A model generated the notes under the pieces. That model did not search any database. It worked only from the letters and a program-made list of their open reading frames with translations, and had not been told where the DNA came from. Of a DNA stretch of 43,437 nucleotides, positions 12,912-24,783 are shown piece after piece (the first letter of the stretch is position 1; the number at the start of each line of letters is the position of its first letter). The stretch spans positions 1-43,437 of the forward strand of contig CAJPVJ010000086.1 in assembly GCA_905397405.1 (NCBI GenBank), read 5' to 3'. The DNA is from Oppiella nova (taxonomy: Eukaryota; Arthropoda; Arachnida; Sarcoptiformes; Oppiidae). The position numbers and the translations under genes were made by a program.

Positions 12912-12987
12912 TTGTATTTCCACACAAAAAACCAGTTCTCTTTCATCTCAACTTTTTTCACAAAAAATACTATTTATATATGTATTC
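12911..12987 (-). repeat. Duplicated segment B, inverted copy 2
   Basis: 77 bp, reverse complement of 12103-12179. Confidence 0.94.
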
Positions 12988-14171
12988 ATACGTACAGTAT
13001 ATGTCATATATAGTGTGCGTAGAGTTATATACAAGTTATATAAGCTTTTGCCGTAAATATTAGCTAATTATTGGACACGCATTGTGTGTCTACACACTGT
13101 ATATACAGGTATATACACAATATATGTGATATAATAACTGTGCGTTTTTTGAAGTGCAAGTTCACCGCCACATCCCCTACCACTCCATATGAAAACCAGT
13201 ATCTGTAGTGTGAGTGCCGTACGAAGAGCTGCCTGTGCCTTTCACCGACTGGTGCTCTGGCACAGGTAGCACCGGAGCACATATACTGTATACACGTTTC
13301 AGTTACTGTCGGTCAAGTTCACCGATAGGGCTGTGCGTTTGGTTCCGCACTAGTCATCCCTTTCCTCTTATACTATACACAATATACATACAAACCTCTC
13401 ATCCCTTTGACTACACCATTCGTATTGCAATTACTATTAATATGAAAATGAATACACATTTTGAACACACAATGCATTCAATAGGGCTTAACAGTGACTA
13501 CCCATGAGTACAGATAATGAGTGAAAATAATATTTTGAGATTTATTTTTAACTTTATTTTTAACTTTTGTTTTGAGTTTTGAATTGTTTGCCGAAACACA
13601 CAAAAAACTTTTGTTTTTTATCTCTTTCTGTCTCTCGTATCTAAATATACGGATAATTATACGAAAGGGTGAAAGTGTTTTCCCAGTCATTCTTTTTGCT
13701 ATCTACCGTTCCTCCCGGTGCTAATAGCACATGGGTATATTCTCCTGGCAGTGAAAAGTGTTTTTATTATTATTTATGAAATTTCTTATTATTGTTTTTT
13801 ATGAACATTTTGTTTCCCATATAAAGTGTAAGTGTTTTTCGTTGGCTATACATATGTATTGCTATTATATTTTTATTATATATTATAATAGATTCGCAAC
13901 AAAAATGTAATATAAAAATATAATTATATAGTTATCGGTGTATTAAAAGCTATTATTATATGCATGTATGCAAAGGGTATATGCCAGTGGAAAGGGGTTC
14001 GCCAGAGCACCGGCAGGTCCCGTGAATATTAATATGTTTGCAGTGTTCGCCTCGTATAAGCACCGGTATGTTATGCGGAAATGTGTGAATTGAATGCAAA
14101 GAAAAAGTATTTCTTTATTTAAAAAGCAAATTAAAAGTCATTTATTTTTATGACTTGTTATATGAATCACA
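12988..14171. other. No gene seen; GC-richer island with a hairpin
   Basis: Positions 13140-13400 are GC-richer and contain the stem-loop at 13228-13270. A dispersed word occurs at 14060. The frames across it show no protein similarity. Confidence 0.5.
13228..13270 (+). other. Nested stem-loop built from dispersed-word variants
   Basis: GCTGCCTGTGCC (13228-13239) can pair with GGCACAGGTAGC (13259-13270). As plus-strand RNA all 12 positions pair, one being G-U. Inside it CACC (13243-13246) pairs with GGTG (13251-13254) around a four-base loop. It may be a small structured RNA or a chance product of facing copies of the repeated word. Confidence 0.4.
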
Positions 14172-14189
14172 TCTCTCTCTCTCTCTCTC
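14172..14189. repeat. Short (TC)n microsatellite
   Basis: 18 bp followed by a degenerate CCCTCC run. Confidence 0.93.
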
Positions 14190-14580
14190 CCTCCCTCTCC
14201 GGGAGTATATAAACGAAATGAAATAATATTAATAATGATAATAACTATTAATAAAATGAGAAATAAAATTATGATAAATAATGCAACAAAAAAACTCTGA
14301 GACCCTTTTGGGCGATGCATAGCATTCATATGAATGTATATAAAAATGAATAATTAATCGCAAAATGTATTCCCGTTTATAACCACATGAATGGCCGTAA
14401 TATGAGCGCAAGAATTGCCTTTTCGTCTCTCATTTCTCTCTCGCTTTTCCTTAAACTTTATTTTAAAACTATTTCTCTGTATTCATATTTTTGTGTACTT
14501 AAGACACTTGTAATTGAAGGCCAATTACGCTGCTTATGACTGGTATGGTATGCGAGAGAGCGGCTCATAGATAAGACACA

Positions 14581-14584
<4 letters not shown>

Positions 14585-14626
<42 letters not shown>
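14585..14626. repeat. (GA)n microsatellite
   Basis: 42 bp, directly followed by the word ATACCTGTGC at 14627-14636. Confidence 0.98.
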
Positions 14627-14629
<3 letters not shown>

Positions 14630-14647
14630 CCTGTGCGATTGAGAGGG

Positions 14648-14665
14648 TGAGAGAGAGAGAGAGAG
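14648..14665. repeat. Short (GA)n microsatellite
   Basis: 18 bp, 21 bp after the previous tract. Confidence 0.95.
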
Positions 14666-14994
14666 CACAGTTTAATTGCTCACCTTTTAGGCGATGAACA
14701 AGTTTTCGAAAGTGAAAAACTGGATACACATGGATGAGATACATAGGCTACCGGGTGTGTGTGGGGGCTGGTATGCCTCAGCGTTCACAGTAACGGAACA
14801 GTCGGTGCAAAAAGTCAAACTTAACGCTTGATTTCGTTTCCTGAATATTAAAAGAAAAAATATATATTTTACAGAATATTATGCTCGCGTTTCTCATAAC
14901 CAGAACTTCCCAATACCTACCTGTGCCGGCATAAAAGCTACCTGTGTGCTAATGGCTGTCGATGCGATAGTCTGATTGACTAAATCGATAGGAA

Positions 14995-15008
14995 TCTCTC
15001 TCTCTCTT

Positions 15009-15050
<42 letters not shown>
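14995..15050. repeat. Interrupted (TC)n microsatellite
   Basis: 56 bp with two interruptions (TTTC, TCGC), suggesting an older tract. Confidence 0.97.
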
Positions 15051-15053
<3 letters not shown>

Positions 15054-15334
15054 AAGTATCTCAAAGATATTTGTGGACAAAATTAATAAAAGTATTCACA
15101 ACTCCTTTGCAAGTATTTGCAACTCTCTTATCACTGGGAAATAGATCTCCAAAAACGAGACGATAATTAAAATAATATAATGAATAAATAAACTGAATGT
15201 TTAAATATTCCTAACGTTTGACTGTATTTTCTTAGTTTTATTTTTTCCGTGCGATAAACAACACACAAATGCCATGAATTTCTAACTGTAATTACGATCT
15301 CTCTTACGCTAAACACATACCAAATATTATATTC

Positions 15335-15336
<2 letters not shown>

Positions 15337-15376
<40 letters not shown>
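15337..15376. repeat. (GA)n microsatellite
   Basis: 40 bp. Confidence 0.98.
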
Positions 15377-15377
<1 letters not shown>

Positions 15378-15927
15378 GACTTGTTTTCCTGTCGATAAGA
15401 CAAAGTCTTATAAATATCTCAAATAAATACCACTTTTTCGTGAAGACAGTGACTGTTATATGAATGTATGGATAGATTTTTTTCCGGGTATTTCTCTTCA
15501 CACTCTATTGAATGCACTTTTGCTCTCTTCAGTGCACTTTCCCAGAGTAGGCCTTCCCAATGAGAGTATGTAGACGTTCCTCTAATATACATAATAGTCA
15601 ACTAATAATAAGAGTAAAAGTATTCAGTTTCAGGACTGTTGGGGAAAGGGCTGTCAGACTGGACTCTCAGTTGATTTGTACATAAGGGTGTGTTAAGGGG
15701 TTATTTCTGGTCTCTTATACACACACAATTTCTCCCCCCGTATGTCTGGGCTCCCTGTGCTCCGTATCTGCCAGTGCCGAGCGATGTGTGCGACCCTGAC
15801 CTTACCATTCACTATACACTTGCGATTTTTATACCAAATAATTTTTTTCTCACAGTATTTCAAAAACATCGCAAATATTTTTAGTATTCAATACTTAAGG
15901 CACTCGACAATACATTTCAATTCACGG

Positions 15928-15929
<2 letters not shown>

Positions 15930-15962
<33 letters not shown>
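15930..15962. repeat. (TC)n microsatellite
   Basis: 33 bp. Confidence 0.98.
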
Positions 15963-15966
<4 letters not shown>

Positions 15967-16211
15967 GGAAAAATATATACAAATAATAATAACATAGCAG
16001 TGAATGCCAATAGTATTGTGTAGTTGGGATAGAGAGTGAGTGTGGAGTGAGAGAGTGATAGAGAGAGTTAGAGAGTGGGGTTTGAGATATAAATTTGTTT
16101 CTCACACTTCCGTGTTTTCATTGCCGATTCCCTATCCCTTTCTCCCGATCCCTGAGAAATATCTGGGAAACTGCTTATAAAAAACGGGTGCCTTTTATTT
16201 GACAATTTGAT

Positions 16212-16214
<3 letters not shown>

Positions 16215-16252
<38 letters not shown>
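16215..16252. repeat. (CT)n microsatellite
   Basis: 38 bp. Confidence 0.98.
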
Positions 16253-16255
<3 letters not shown>

Positions 16256-17161
16256 TATTACTTACTCTCTCGTACGTACGTATGGGACCCATACTATGGG
16301 TGCTGTTTACGTCTCGATTGAAAACAAGGGTTTATTTTTATACTACATCTCAGACATGAAATTACTTTTTATTTCCTTTTCAGTCACTTTTCACTCGTTT
16401 ATATACAGCCTTCCCATACCTTTGACCCCCAAAACCTATAGTCTGTGTCACAGACTTTCTAATCTAAGGTCTGGTCTGAGACTGCATTTCCGTAAATAAG
16501 TGCAAATTATACACTATTTTTGTGCTAAAGCCATAGTAACGGTATGTGTGATAAATAGGACCCCCTTTCCCATCTCCACAATGGCTTTGGGACATAACTG
16601 TAAGACATAAGTGTTGGGGCACTGGTAGTCCAGTCGTAGAGACTTTCGCATAAGTTTATCAACTGTTTTGATAATACAATAAACATTATAAACGGTCGAT
16701 AACATAGTGTGGGATAAATAAAAATAAAAGTTTTGTTTTCTATTTCTATGCATTTATTTTGAGGTACTATTGGTTATAAAAATAAAATATTAATAATTAT
16801 AAATAAAATAATTGATTAAATAAATAAAAGTCTATGAATTTGAATGCAAATGAGTGACAAATGATAGGAAATGTAAAAAATACTTAAAATAGTCGGAAGT
16901 ATTCAATAATGTGTAACGTCTTGACCAATGATTGCGATCAATGCCTAGCCTTAAGTTTTGGCAGATGTCTGTCCCGATTGCATCCCATACCCCATTAGGC
17001 CACTGATATAATGGCCTAACAATATATCCTGTATTATACATTAGACTGTATTTCCCTAAACATTCACTCTTTTTTGTGTTCAAATATACCAGAAGTTGTG
17101 ACAAAAATAGGGTCATCAGTGACAGTGTCGGCCCCCAACCACCCCACCAGAGCTCCTAAGC

Positions 17162-17234
17162 TAACTGTCCGATCGTATAGGCATCGCACCAGTGGAGATG
17201 GACAGTTAGACAGTGATATATTGGTCACAAATGC

Positions 17235-17235
<1 letters not shown>
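17162..17235 (+). repeat. Duplicated segment F, copy 1 (hairpin-bearing)
   Basis: 74 bp identical to 20153-20226, both ending at a (TC)n tract. CTAACTGTCC (17161-17170) and GGACAGTTAG (17200-17209) form a perfect 10-bp inverted repeat. Confidence 0.96.

Positions 17236-17270
<35 letters not shown>
17236..17270. repeat. (TC)n microsatellite
   Basis: 35 bp; end of segment F copy 1. Confidence 0.98.
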
Positions 17271-17273
<3 letters not shown>

Positions 17274-17567
17274 CTGTAAAAACACGGAAGACTTCCTAGC
17301 ATTCAATGCAAACTCATCCCTACCATTCCCTACCAGTCCTATGCCTTTTTATTTCGGTGAGAAAAAAGGTCCTAAGAATAGGAAAAGAGATAAAAAATAG
17401 TAGAAAAAAGAGAGACTAAAGAGAGTGGAGGGGAGAAAAGGAGAGTACTTTTCTCTCGGAGAGTGTGTGTATGTGCTCTGGGAATAGGCATTAGACAGGG
17501 ATTACCGCCACCACTGAGTGAGAGAGTGAACCGGTAGAAAGTTGAGGTTAATCTCGGTTTTTTACTT

Positions 17568-17570
<3 letters not shown>

Positions 17571-17606
<36 letters not shown>
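17571..17606. repeat. (TC)18 microsatellite
   Basis: 36 bp. Confidence 0.98.
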
Positions 17607-17609
<3 letters not shown>

Positions 17610-19187
17610 CTCGACTCCCTTCCGGATACAGTTATAGCCCTTTTCACTACAACTCTCTGTAGTAAACAGTGATTTTTATTGCTATATTTGCTTATTTGAT
17701 CACTAGAGCACTAATACTACAAGTGCTGTGTATATGTGAATGACCACTGGCTGTAACACGACTGGCCAGACAGATACTCGTCCTCTGATCCCACTCCTCC
17801 TCCCGTCCCCTCCCGCCCCTACGAGTCCAGTCATTCAGTGAGTGGGTATAGGAGTCGAGTGTTGAGTGTTTGAGCAGTCAGTGTGCGATAAGAAAGGGAG
17901 ACCAGTGTGCGAGTGGAAAGGTATCTCGAAAAATGTTGACATTTTCATACATCGCATTGCAATACTTGTGATATAAAAAGCAAAACTTTTTTCTCGTATA
18001 TTGTTTTGCAGTTAATGTTCACTCACTTAACGGTTACCATAATATCGTTGCCTTTCGAGAGTTATTATTGCTTTTTATGTGTGTTTTAAAAAAGTTTTTG
18101 AAACATTTTTATACATAAAATCGAGAATTTGTTTTACTTTTGAAAACACATTCTGTGAGTGTATTCACCATATATTTGGGTCATTTGTTTTTGATGGGAC
18201 CCTAAGCATCGTTGGATACAACTAACTGTCCATTAGTGCGCTTTTCTGGGTGTATGTGTTTTATTATAAAATATACAGTATATTGTGAGAGCACTCATAC
18301 CTAATGATGACTGCCTAAGAGGTTGTGCTCTTTCGGCACTACATTTAAGCGATTGTCTGAATCAGTCGAGTGGTGAATGCGTTTGCCATCAGTTGATACC
18401 CAAAATGCATTACAAAGGGATAGTGATGTACAGTATATGAGTGTTGAAATTATATATCACTCTCGATATAGTCATTCCACTCATGCGATTGCCAGCCGTA
18501 TGTATGCCTAATATGTTTAACTGTAAAATATTTGTATTAACTATTAATTTATTACTAGTTATTATTGCTATAAAATTAATATCTAATATCAGTGCGTATA
18601 ACGAGTGTCGACTGTATTATGATTATTATTAATATACGGCATATTGTAGTTTTAAAATGTATTTTAGACGAGTATTTTATATTATTTTATTTTTTTCTCG
18701 TCACTTCTTTTACACTTTCAATTGATTTTGGTTTTAGTGGCGGAGGACCAGTGTTTAAGTGTCTGTCCCCTCCATCAATGCTCTCTCTCTCCCACTTTAT
18801 AATAAAATGAAAAACTTACCATTAGTTTACGGGTTATTGCATTTGATGAGCATTTGGTGATAATAAAAGTGATGGACAGTAAAGCATAGCTCGAAAAAAA
18901 TTTACACAAAAATATGGGGAAAAATTTAAAACTCAAAAAAAGTTTGTTTTTATAAAAATATGTTTAAAGAGAGTCTAAAAATTGCATTAAAAACGAAGGG
19001 GATAGGGATGTGTATAACTTTCCACGAAATTGCCACTACCAGTGCTTTATGCCCTGACTTTTTGATTACTTGAGTGTATAATCCGTGTGACGGATACTCA
19101 AAATCCGTATCAAATGTATGCTCCCAATGGAGTACTGCTTATACACACACTTTGCGAGATCCTTGTCCTCTCTATTCATCCATCTAT

Positions 19188-19190
<3 letters not shown>
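17607..19190. other. No gene seen; GC-rich island at 17750-17925
   Basis: An island with C-rich stretches and two TCAGT initiator-like words (near 17834 and 17878) is followed by a donor-like AAG|GTATCT near 17920. It could be a promoter with a short noncoding first exon, but nothing proves it. CTAACTGTCC occurs at 18222-18231. Confidence 0.3.

Positions 19191-19223
<33 letters not shown>
19191..19223. repeat. (TC)n microsatellite
   Basis: 33 bp followed by TTCTCTC. Confidence 0.98.
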
Positions 19224-19230
<7 letters not shown>

Positions 19231-19703
19231 AAAGCTTTTTAAAATAAAAAGTAAATATAAAGTATAGATAAAAGTGTTTTAGTTTTTTACACTCACTTTA
19301 GACACACAATAGAGTTATACAATAATAGCCACTCCTATAGCCCGTATGAGACTACTGTCCATTTTTACTGACAATTTTGTTTTATCACTTCTGCAGATTT
19401 CTGAAGCTAACGGTGCCCTACTATACTGTTCACTGAGGTGTTAATACCGGAGCCCGGAATTGGATGAAAAAGCAGTCGTTTCTTACACAAGCGATCAACC
19501 AATTGGCCAATTCATAGACTACTGGACCCCAACACTGACCGTACCGTTCAATAGAGGAATGACAGACAATATAAATTAAGTGTAAGTGTGTTCGTTACAA
19601 CTACCTGTCCCCTCACTACAGCTTTTTTATTGTGTATTTTATTCACTCACTTATATATCTGAGTCAACAAAACGGGATATGGATTTATAATTTCTTATTG
19701 TTT

Positions 19704-20008
19704 TTAATGATAATTATATATAATTGTCTTAGTTAATTATGCATTACATTATTTAGTATTAAATATAATATCTTTTAAACTATAAGAAGTTATAATGGTT
19801 AAAAATATTAAGTATCTTTGAAATTCATGTTCCGTTTTGTGGGTCCAGACATCTACATATATTTTTTACAATTGTGCTAGTATAATAGTTGACTGAATTA
19901 AGTGCCAATAGATATGTGAATTTGTTTAAGTCTTTTCCCTCTATTGTCGGCCTATTATGTAATGCAATGTCTGTATTGAAGTGTTTTGTATGTATAATAA
20001 CTGTTAAG

Positions 20009-20011
<3 letters not shown>
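19704..20011 (+). repeat. Duplicated segment D, copy 1
   Basis: About 308 bp, a direct copy of 20730-21040 with only a few substitutions and a 3-bp indel. It ends at a (CT)n tract. No ORF or transposase is seen. Confidence 0.96.

Positions 20012-20044
<33 letters not shown>
20012..20044. repeat. (CT)n microsatellite
   Basis: 33 bp between D copy 1 and E copy 1. Confidence 0.98.
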
Positions 20045-20047
<3 letters not shown>

Positions 20048-20150
20048 CTATTTCACACAACAAATGGTTTTTGGGTATAAAATACTATAGTTTTGAGTGA
20101 AATATATATCACTTGAGCGAAAATTGCATACATACGCACACCGGGAGTCT
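20045..20150 (+). repeat. Duplicated segment E, copy 1
   Basis: 106 bp. Its inverted copy at 21126-21231 shows one difference. The last 53 bp also recur inverted at 20667-20719. Confidence 0.95.
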
Positions 20151-20152
20151 AA

Positions 20153-20225
20153 TAACTGTCCGATCGTATAGGCATCGCACCAGTGGAGATGGACAGTTAG
20201 ACAGTGATATATTGGTCACAAATGC

Positions 20226-20226
<1 letters not shown>
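20153..20226 (+). repeat. Duplicated segment F, copy 2
   Basis: 74 bp identical to 17162-17235, placed directly after E. Confidence 0.96.

Positions 20227-20262
<36 letters not shown>
20226..20262. repeat. (TC)n microsatellite
   Basis: 37 bp; end of F copy 2. Confidence 0.98.
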
Positions 20263-20264
<2 letters not shown>

Positions 20265-20592
20265 TATCGCACAGTATTTTATATAATATCTGTTTTATAT
20301 GTAATGTATTCTGTATTCTACTGTCAGATGACATTAGATAGAGAGTAGTGGGGAGAGTGTGACAACCCCTCGGACCTGACATTAAAAAATCAGAGTCTCA
20401 ATATAAATCTATTATACGCCAGTGAATGGAGGGGCACAGCAGGGGGTCATGACTGACAGACCCATTATATATGCGTTTGGAAAATGCCTTTACTTTGCAT
20501 GCATTTCAATGGGACTCTAGTGTTCATTATTGGCAATAGAAAGGCCGTAAATTGTATGCATTTTATAGCAAACAAAACGCATGCATAGATTC

Positions 20593-20719
20593 TGTGATAC
20601 ATTACGTAAGCGGTGGTGACATAACTTATATTATCGCTGAGAGTCGTACCTTTTGCCACAACAAATAGACTCCCGGTGTGCGTATGTATGCAGTTTTCGC
20701 TCAAGTGATATATATTTCA
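20593..20719 (+). repeat. Duplicated segment G, copy 1
   Basis: 127 bp with two differences from 21052-21178. Its 3' half is inverted E sequence. Confidence 0.95.
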
Positions 20720-20729
20720 TCTTATTTTA

Positions 20730-21050
20730 TTAATGATAATTATATATAATTGTCTTATTTAATTATGCGTTACATTATTTAGTATTAAATTTTATAATAT
20801 CTTTTAAACTATAAGAAATTATAATGGTTAAAAATATTAAGTATCTTTGAAATTCATGTTCCGTTTTGTGGGTCCAGACATCTACATATATTTTTTACAA
20901 TTGTGCTAGTATAATAGTTGACCGAATTAAGTGCCAATAGATATGTGAATTTGTTTAAGTCTTTTCCCTCTATTGTCGGCCTATTATGTAATGCAATGTC
21001 TGTATTGAAGTGTTTTGTATGTATAATAACTGTTAAGTGACTCTCTCTCT
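20730..21050 (+). repeat. Duplicated segment D, copy 2
   Basis: Direct copy of 19704-20011 ending in a short CT run (21041-21050), then followed by G copy 2 instead of E. Confidence 0.96.
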
Positions 21051-21051
21051 A

Positions 21052-21178
21052 TGTGATACATTACGTAAGCGGTGGTGACATAACTTATATTATCGCTGAG
21101 AGTCGTACCTTTTGCCACAACAAATAGACTCCCGGTGCGCGTATGTATGCAATTTTCGCTCAAGTGATATATATTTCA
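21052..21178 (+). repeat. Duplicated segment G, copy 2
   Basis: Copy of 20593-20719. Its 3' part continues into the full inverted E at 21126-21231. Confidence 0.95.
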
Positions 21179-21231
21179 CTCAAAACTATAGTATTTTATA
21201 CCCAAAAACCATTTGTTGTGTGAAATAGTTT
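21126..21231 (-). repeat. Duplicated segment E, inverted copy 2
   Basis: Reverse complement of 20045-20150, again bordered by a (GA)n tract at the equivalent end. Confidence 0.95.
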
Positions 21232-21250
21232 GAGAGAGAGAGAGAGAGAG
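21232..21250. repeat. (GA)n microsatellite
   Basis: 19 bp; border of E copy 2. Confidence 0.97.
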
Positions 21251-24200
21251 CCATTGCATTAGTCTTACATAAAAGTACAAAATTTGTCGCTCCGGCAGAC
21301 TTTTTTGATGTACAGCGCAATCAGTACGAGTCGACAGCACTGTTAGTTCTTAGGGGCTGAACCTAACTGTGTGTAAGCGCTGTCGAGTTGTATACTCTCT
21401 CAGACTCTTTTCATTAAAAAGAAATTATTTAAATTGCAATTTAGATAATTAGATATATATTTGAGTACTATAAACGTGATTTCAATTGAATTACGCATAA
21501 TATTGGTGTATAATCTACCGGCGCATCCATAGAGCACCGGGAGGTCGGATAGAGAGCGAGTGGAGTTCAGCTCATACTCGACACCAATCGAGTGAGACGT
21601 TTGTCAGCATTAAAGAGCGCTTCACTGCATAGCGCCGTAACACTGATCGTCAGCATTGAGTGCTTACCGTTAGAACACAGTTATACTCATAGAGAGTATT
21701 GCATTGTGTGAACGGAGAGAATACCTATACAGGCATCCCATTCACAGCTACCGGAGCGCACCGACACATATAAATACATGAAATATAGTATGAAAACTAG
21801 TATTAGGTTTTGTAATTCCCCAGATTTTAAATCCGATCGGATTTAGTGAGCGTTTTGTAAGTTTGGTATTAAAACATGTTATCATTATATGAATAGGACT
21901 TAGAAAATTGATGCACAAAAAAGTGCCGTATTTTTCATATATAAGTCAACACTTTTGTTGATATAAATTGGTTTTTCCATAGAAATTGGAAAGTGAAGCG
22001 TACGGTGAAAAAGCCAGCGCACCGGTAGGTGTTTTAAAAAACATAGTTTAAGGATGAGCTGCTAGTTGTAAGAGATACACGTTGAGAGCACAGGGAGTTT
22101 GTGTTGAGTGACATAACTTGCACTTTATAAGCGCTTTTGTGTGCCTCTATTGAGTGACAAACGCTTTCATAGAAAATGAGAAATACTTTTAATATATACC
22201 GCCGTATAGAGAAGTATAGCCTACTCACTACCAGCCCATACAAAAGCACTGGTAGCTTCAGTATTAGAAACTCATGTTGTGTGTGTGTGTGTGTGGACTC
22301 TACAAAAATTTTAAGCTCATTTGGGAATTACATAATACTATTACATAAGCCGTGTATTTGGCGTTTCAATTGATTTGATTTTGATGGCACACATACAGTG
22401 CGAGTGGAACAGTATGATTGCCTGATGCCTACCGTACCGTTAATTGTGTACACATTATATACTGTAAGGCTATAGATGTATATATCAGTCAATATATTAC
22501 TTGCAAAACACAATAGGCTTTTGTGTGAAACTGTTTGCAACACTTGAAAAGCGCTTCTCTTTTTAATAATTTTCAATTACTTTGTGTATTATTTTTCGTG
22601 TATTTATTTTCACTCACTTTTGTTGCTGTATTCACTCATCTCTTTTAGAGTATTATGTGTGTATAGAAAGGCATGTATAATAGGAAAGGCAGCTTTCGAT
22701 ACCTTCAAATGATTTTCGTTTTCAATGAATATATTTTAAGAAATAAAAGTGTTTTTCTCGCATTTCTTTTTAAAGTAATTTTTTCGTATTTTTTATTTTA
22801 ACTTTTCATTGATTAGTGTAAACACTATCTCAATAGAGAGAGATTTGACTGTCTATTCAATAGACTTTTCTTTTCACATCACTTTTCCAATGATATTAAA
22901 GTGTTTTTAGCCGAAAATTTATATTTATTTACTTATTATAAATAGATCTGATATATTGAATAAATATTTTTATATTGCACTAGAAATTGAACAAAAATTG
23001 TTTTCTTAAAACGAGTTTATATTAAACACTGAAAACTAATTTTGTAATAAATCTGCTAATCATTTGATATGTCATTTAAAGTGTATATATTTTCGATGTG
23101 AAAATACAGAAGTTTTTCACTGAATTGACAGAAATTTATATAAAATGTATATAAAAATAGTCAAAACACTAGAACTTCGACCCATAAATACACGCGTTTA
23201 GGACATGTATGCAAGCATTAGTTAACCCGTATATCAGTGGCCAGGGATTGGTGTTTTGCTAGTATCTCTTAATCAAGTGTTAATATATTGGCAATGAGTA
23301 TGAATTGAATGTCATAATCTATACATTTCTGATGAACTGGTGGCCGACCAGTGGTTTAAAAGAGTTTTGTTGTCATTTGAGTGCAAAAGTTAAACAAAAT
23401 GTTCAAATTATGGAGTGTTTGGAAAACACATAGTTTGCAATTATCTCCCTGGGCATAAAACATTTTTATAACTTAATTTCAAATTAAATTATGCACTGTT
23501 AGGCATAGCCTCTCACTAAAATGCACCTTTATTATACATTATGAGACAATAGGTGCTTCAAAATAGTAATTAATAATATGTATTTCAAACACATTTCGTG
23601 AGTTGTTTTTTGTTTGATATCCCGTACGATAAGCGCCGTTAGGTTCAGCGCTAATAAAACAATTGTGTAGTAATTATCGCAAACTGTATGTACGATAGCC
23701 TAGGAGTGAGAGTACATACCATACCTGTGTATCATACCTATACTGGAGAGTACAGTACAGTACACAATAGGGAGCAGTGAGCTGCCGGTGCGATCGGGCA
23801 CTGGGTGTCCAATAACGAGCGCGCCTACAGCTCTCATCACTGGGTTTACAGTGTTAGCTGAGTTCGAGGGCTCCGGCGTATAAAAAACAACAGAAAAGGC
23901 TTTGTTTTTATCGTTAAAAATATTTTTACTGTTATTTATTTAATGTACACTGTTCAATTTGATATGATACGCGATTTTCAAGTTCAAGGCAGTACTTTCT
24001 CAGGGCCGGTATGTCGCTGATATCAAATGCCATACACTTACTGAACAACTGTAGTACATTTAGGGTCGAGAGAGAGTGCATATAAGCAAACATACTGTAG
24101 GGGTAGGGAGGGAAAGACAGAAAGAAAGCACTGGTAGGGGAGGGGAATGAGAGGGAAACTGTTATTCTCTCATAAAATGTAATTAAAGGCTTAAAAAGTG

Positions 24201-24737
24201 TTATTTTTTGCTGTCATATCAGTCTTATATGCGATATAATACTCGACATGTATTCACTTAAATGAAAGCTTTTGTAATGAAATGTATATAATTTCACTGT
24301 AAATCAGAATTTAAGGGACGGGTAGGAGTAGTAATGGTGTACTGTATGAGGTAAAAGGGGTGGTGGCGTACAATCACAGATTCAATGACCCGATGCTTTA
24401 TACCCCCAACCGCATCAGCCTATCGTGTCATATGAGAGGGTTCATCTCATTTCATCGAAATCTTGTTTTTCACTTATTTTCGATGTTTTGTCACCACTTC
24501 TACGATAAAAACCGTTAGCCAGTAACCTAATTTTGCCTTGAACATTACCACTCAAATTTAGTGCATTCAGTTATATAACTATTTTTAACAGTTATAACAA
24601 AAACGTATTGAAGTCTGTATGTATATCAAATCAAAATACCACTACGGTAATTATAGCGACAGTTATTGCTATTTATAATAAAAATAAGTTACATATTAAA
24701 TGTGATTAAGATATTTGAATATATTTTCTCTTTCTTT

Positions 24738-24741
<4 letters not shown>
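21251..24741. other. No gene seen; two GC-richer islands
   Basis: Islands at about 21510-21780 and 23690-23890 stand out from AT-rich surroundings. The second ends with a TATAAAA (23879-23885), about 2.1 kb upstream of the first Blimp-1 coding exon. Dispersed words lie at 22019, 22246 and 24128. A (GT)n run is at about 22277-22294. Confidence 0.45.

Positions 24742-24779
<38 letters not shown>
24742..24779. repeat. (TC)n microsatellite
   Basis: 38 bp; the last CT/GA tract in the window, 1.2 kb before the first Blimp-1 coding exon. Confidence 0.98.

Positions 24780-24783
<4 letters not shown>

Noticed and set aside
17074-17400. 108-codon plus-strand frame across segment F and a (CT)n tract
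   Set aside because: It is interrupted by Ser-Leu repeats from the microsatellite and shows no protein similarity; segment F also recurs in another context.
23860-23880. tRNA B-box-like GAGTTCGAGGGCTC
   Set aside because: No matching A box or cloverleaf could be built around it.
49-24779. CRISPR-like or bacterial repeat arrays
   Set aside because: The window is eukaryotic (spliced genes), and the repeats are simple dinucleotide tracts without spacer structure.
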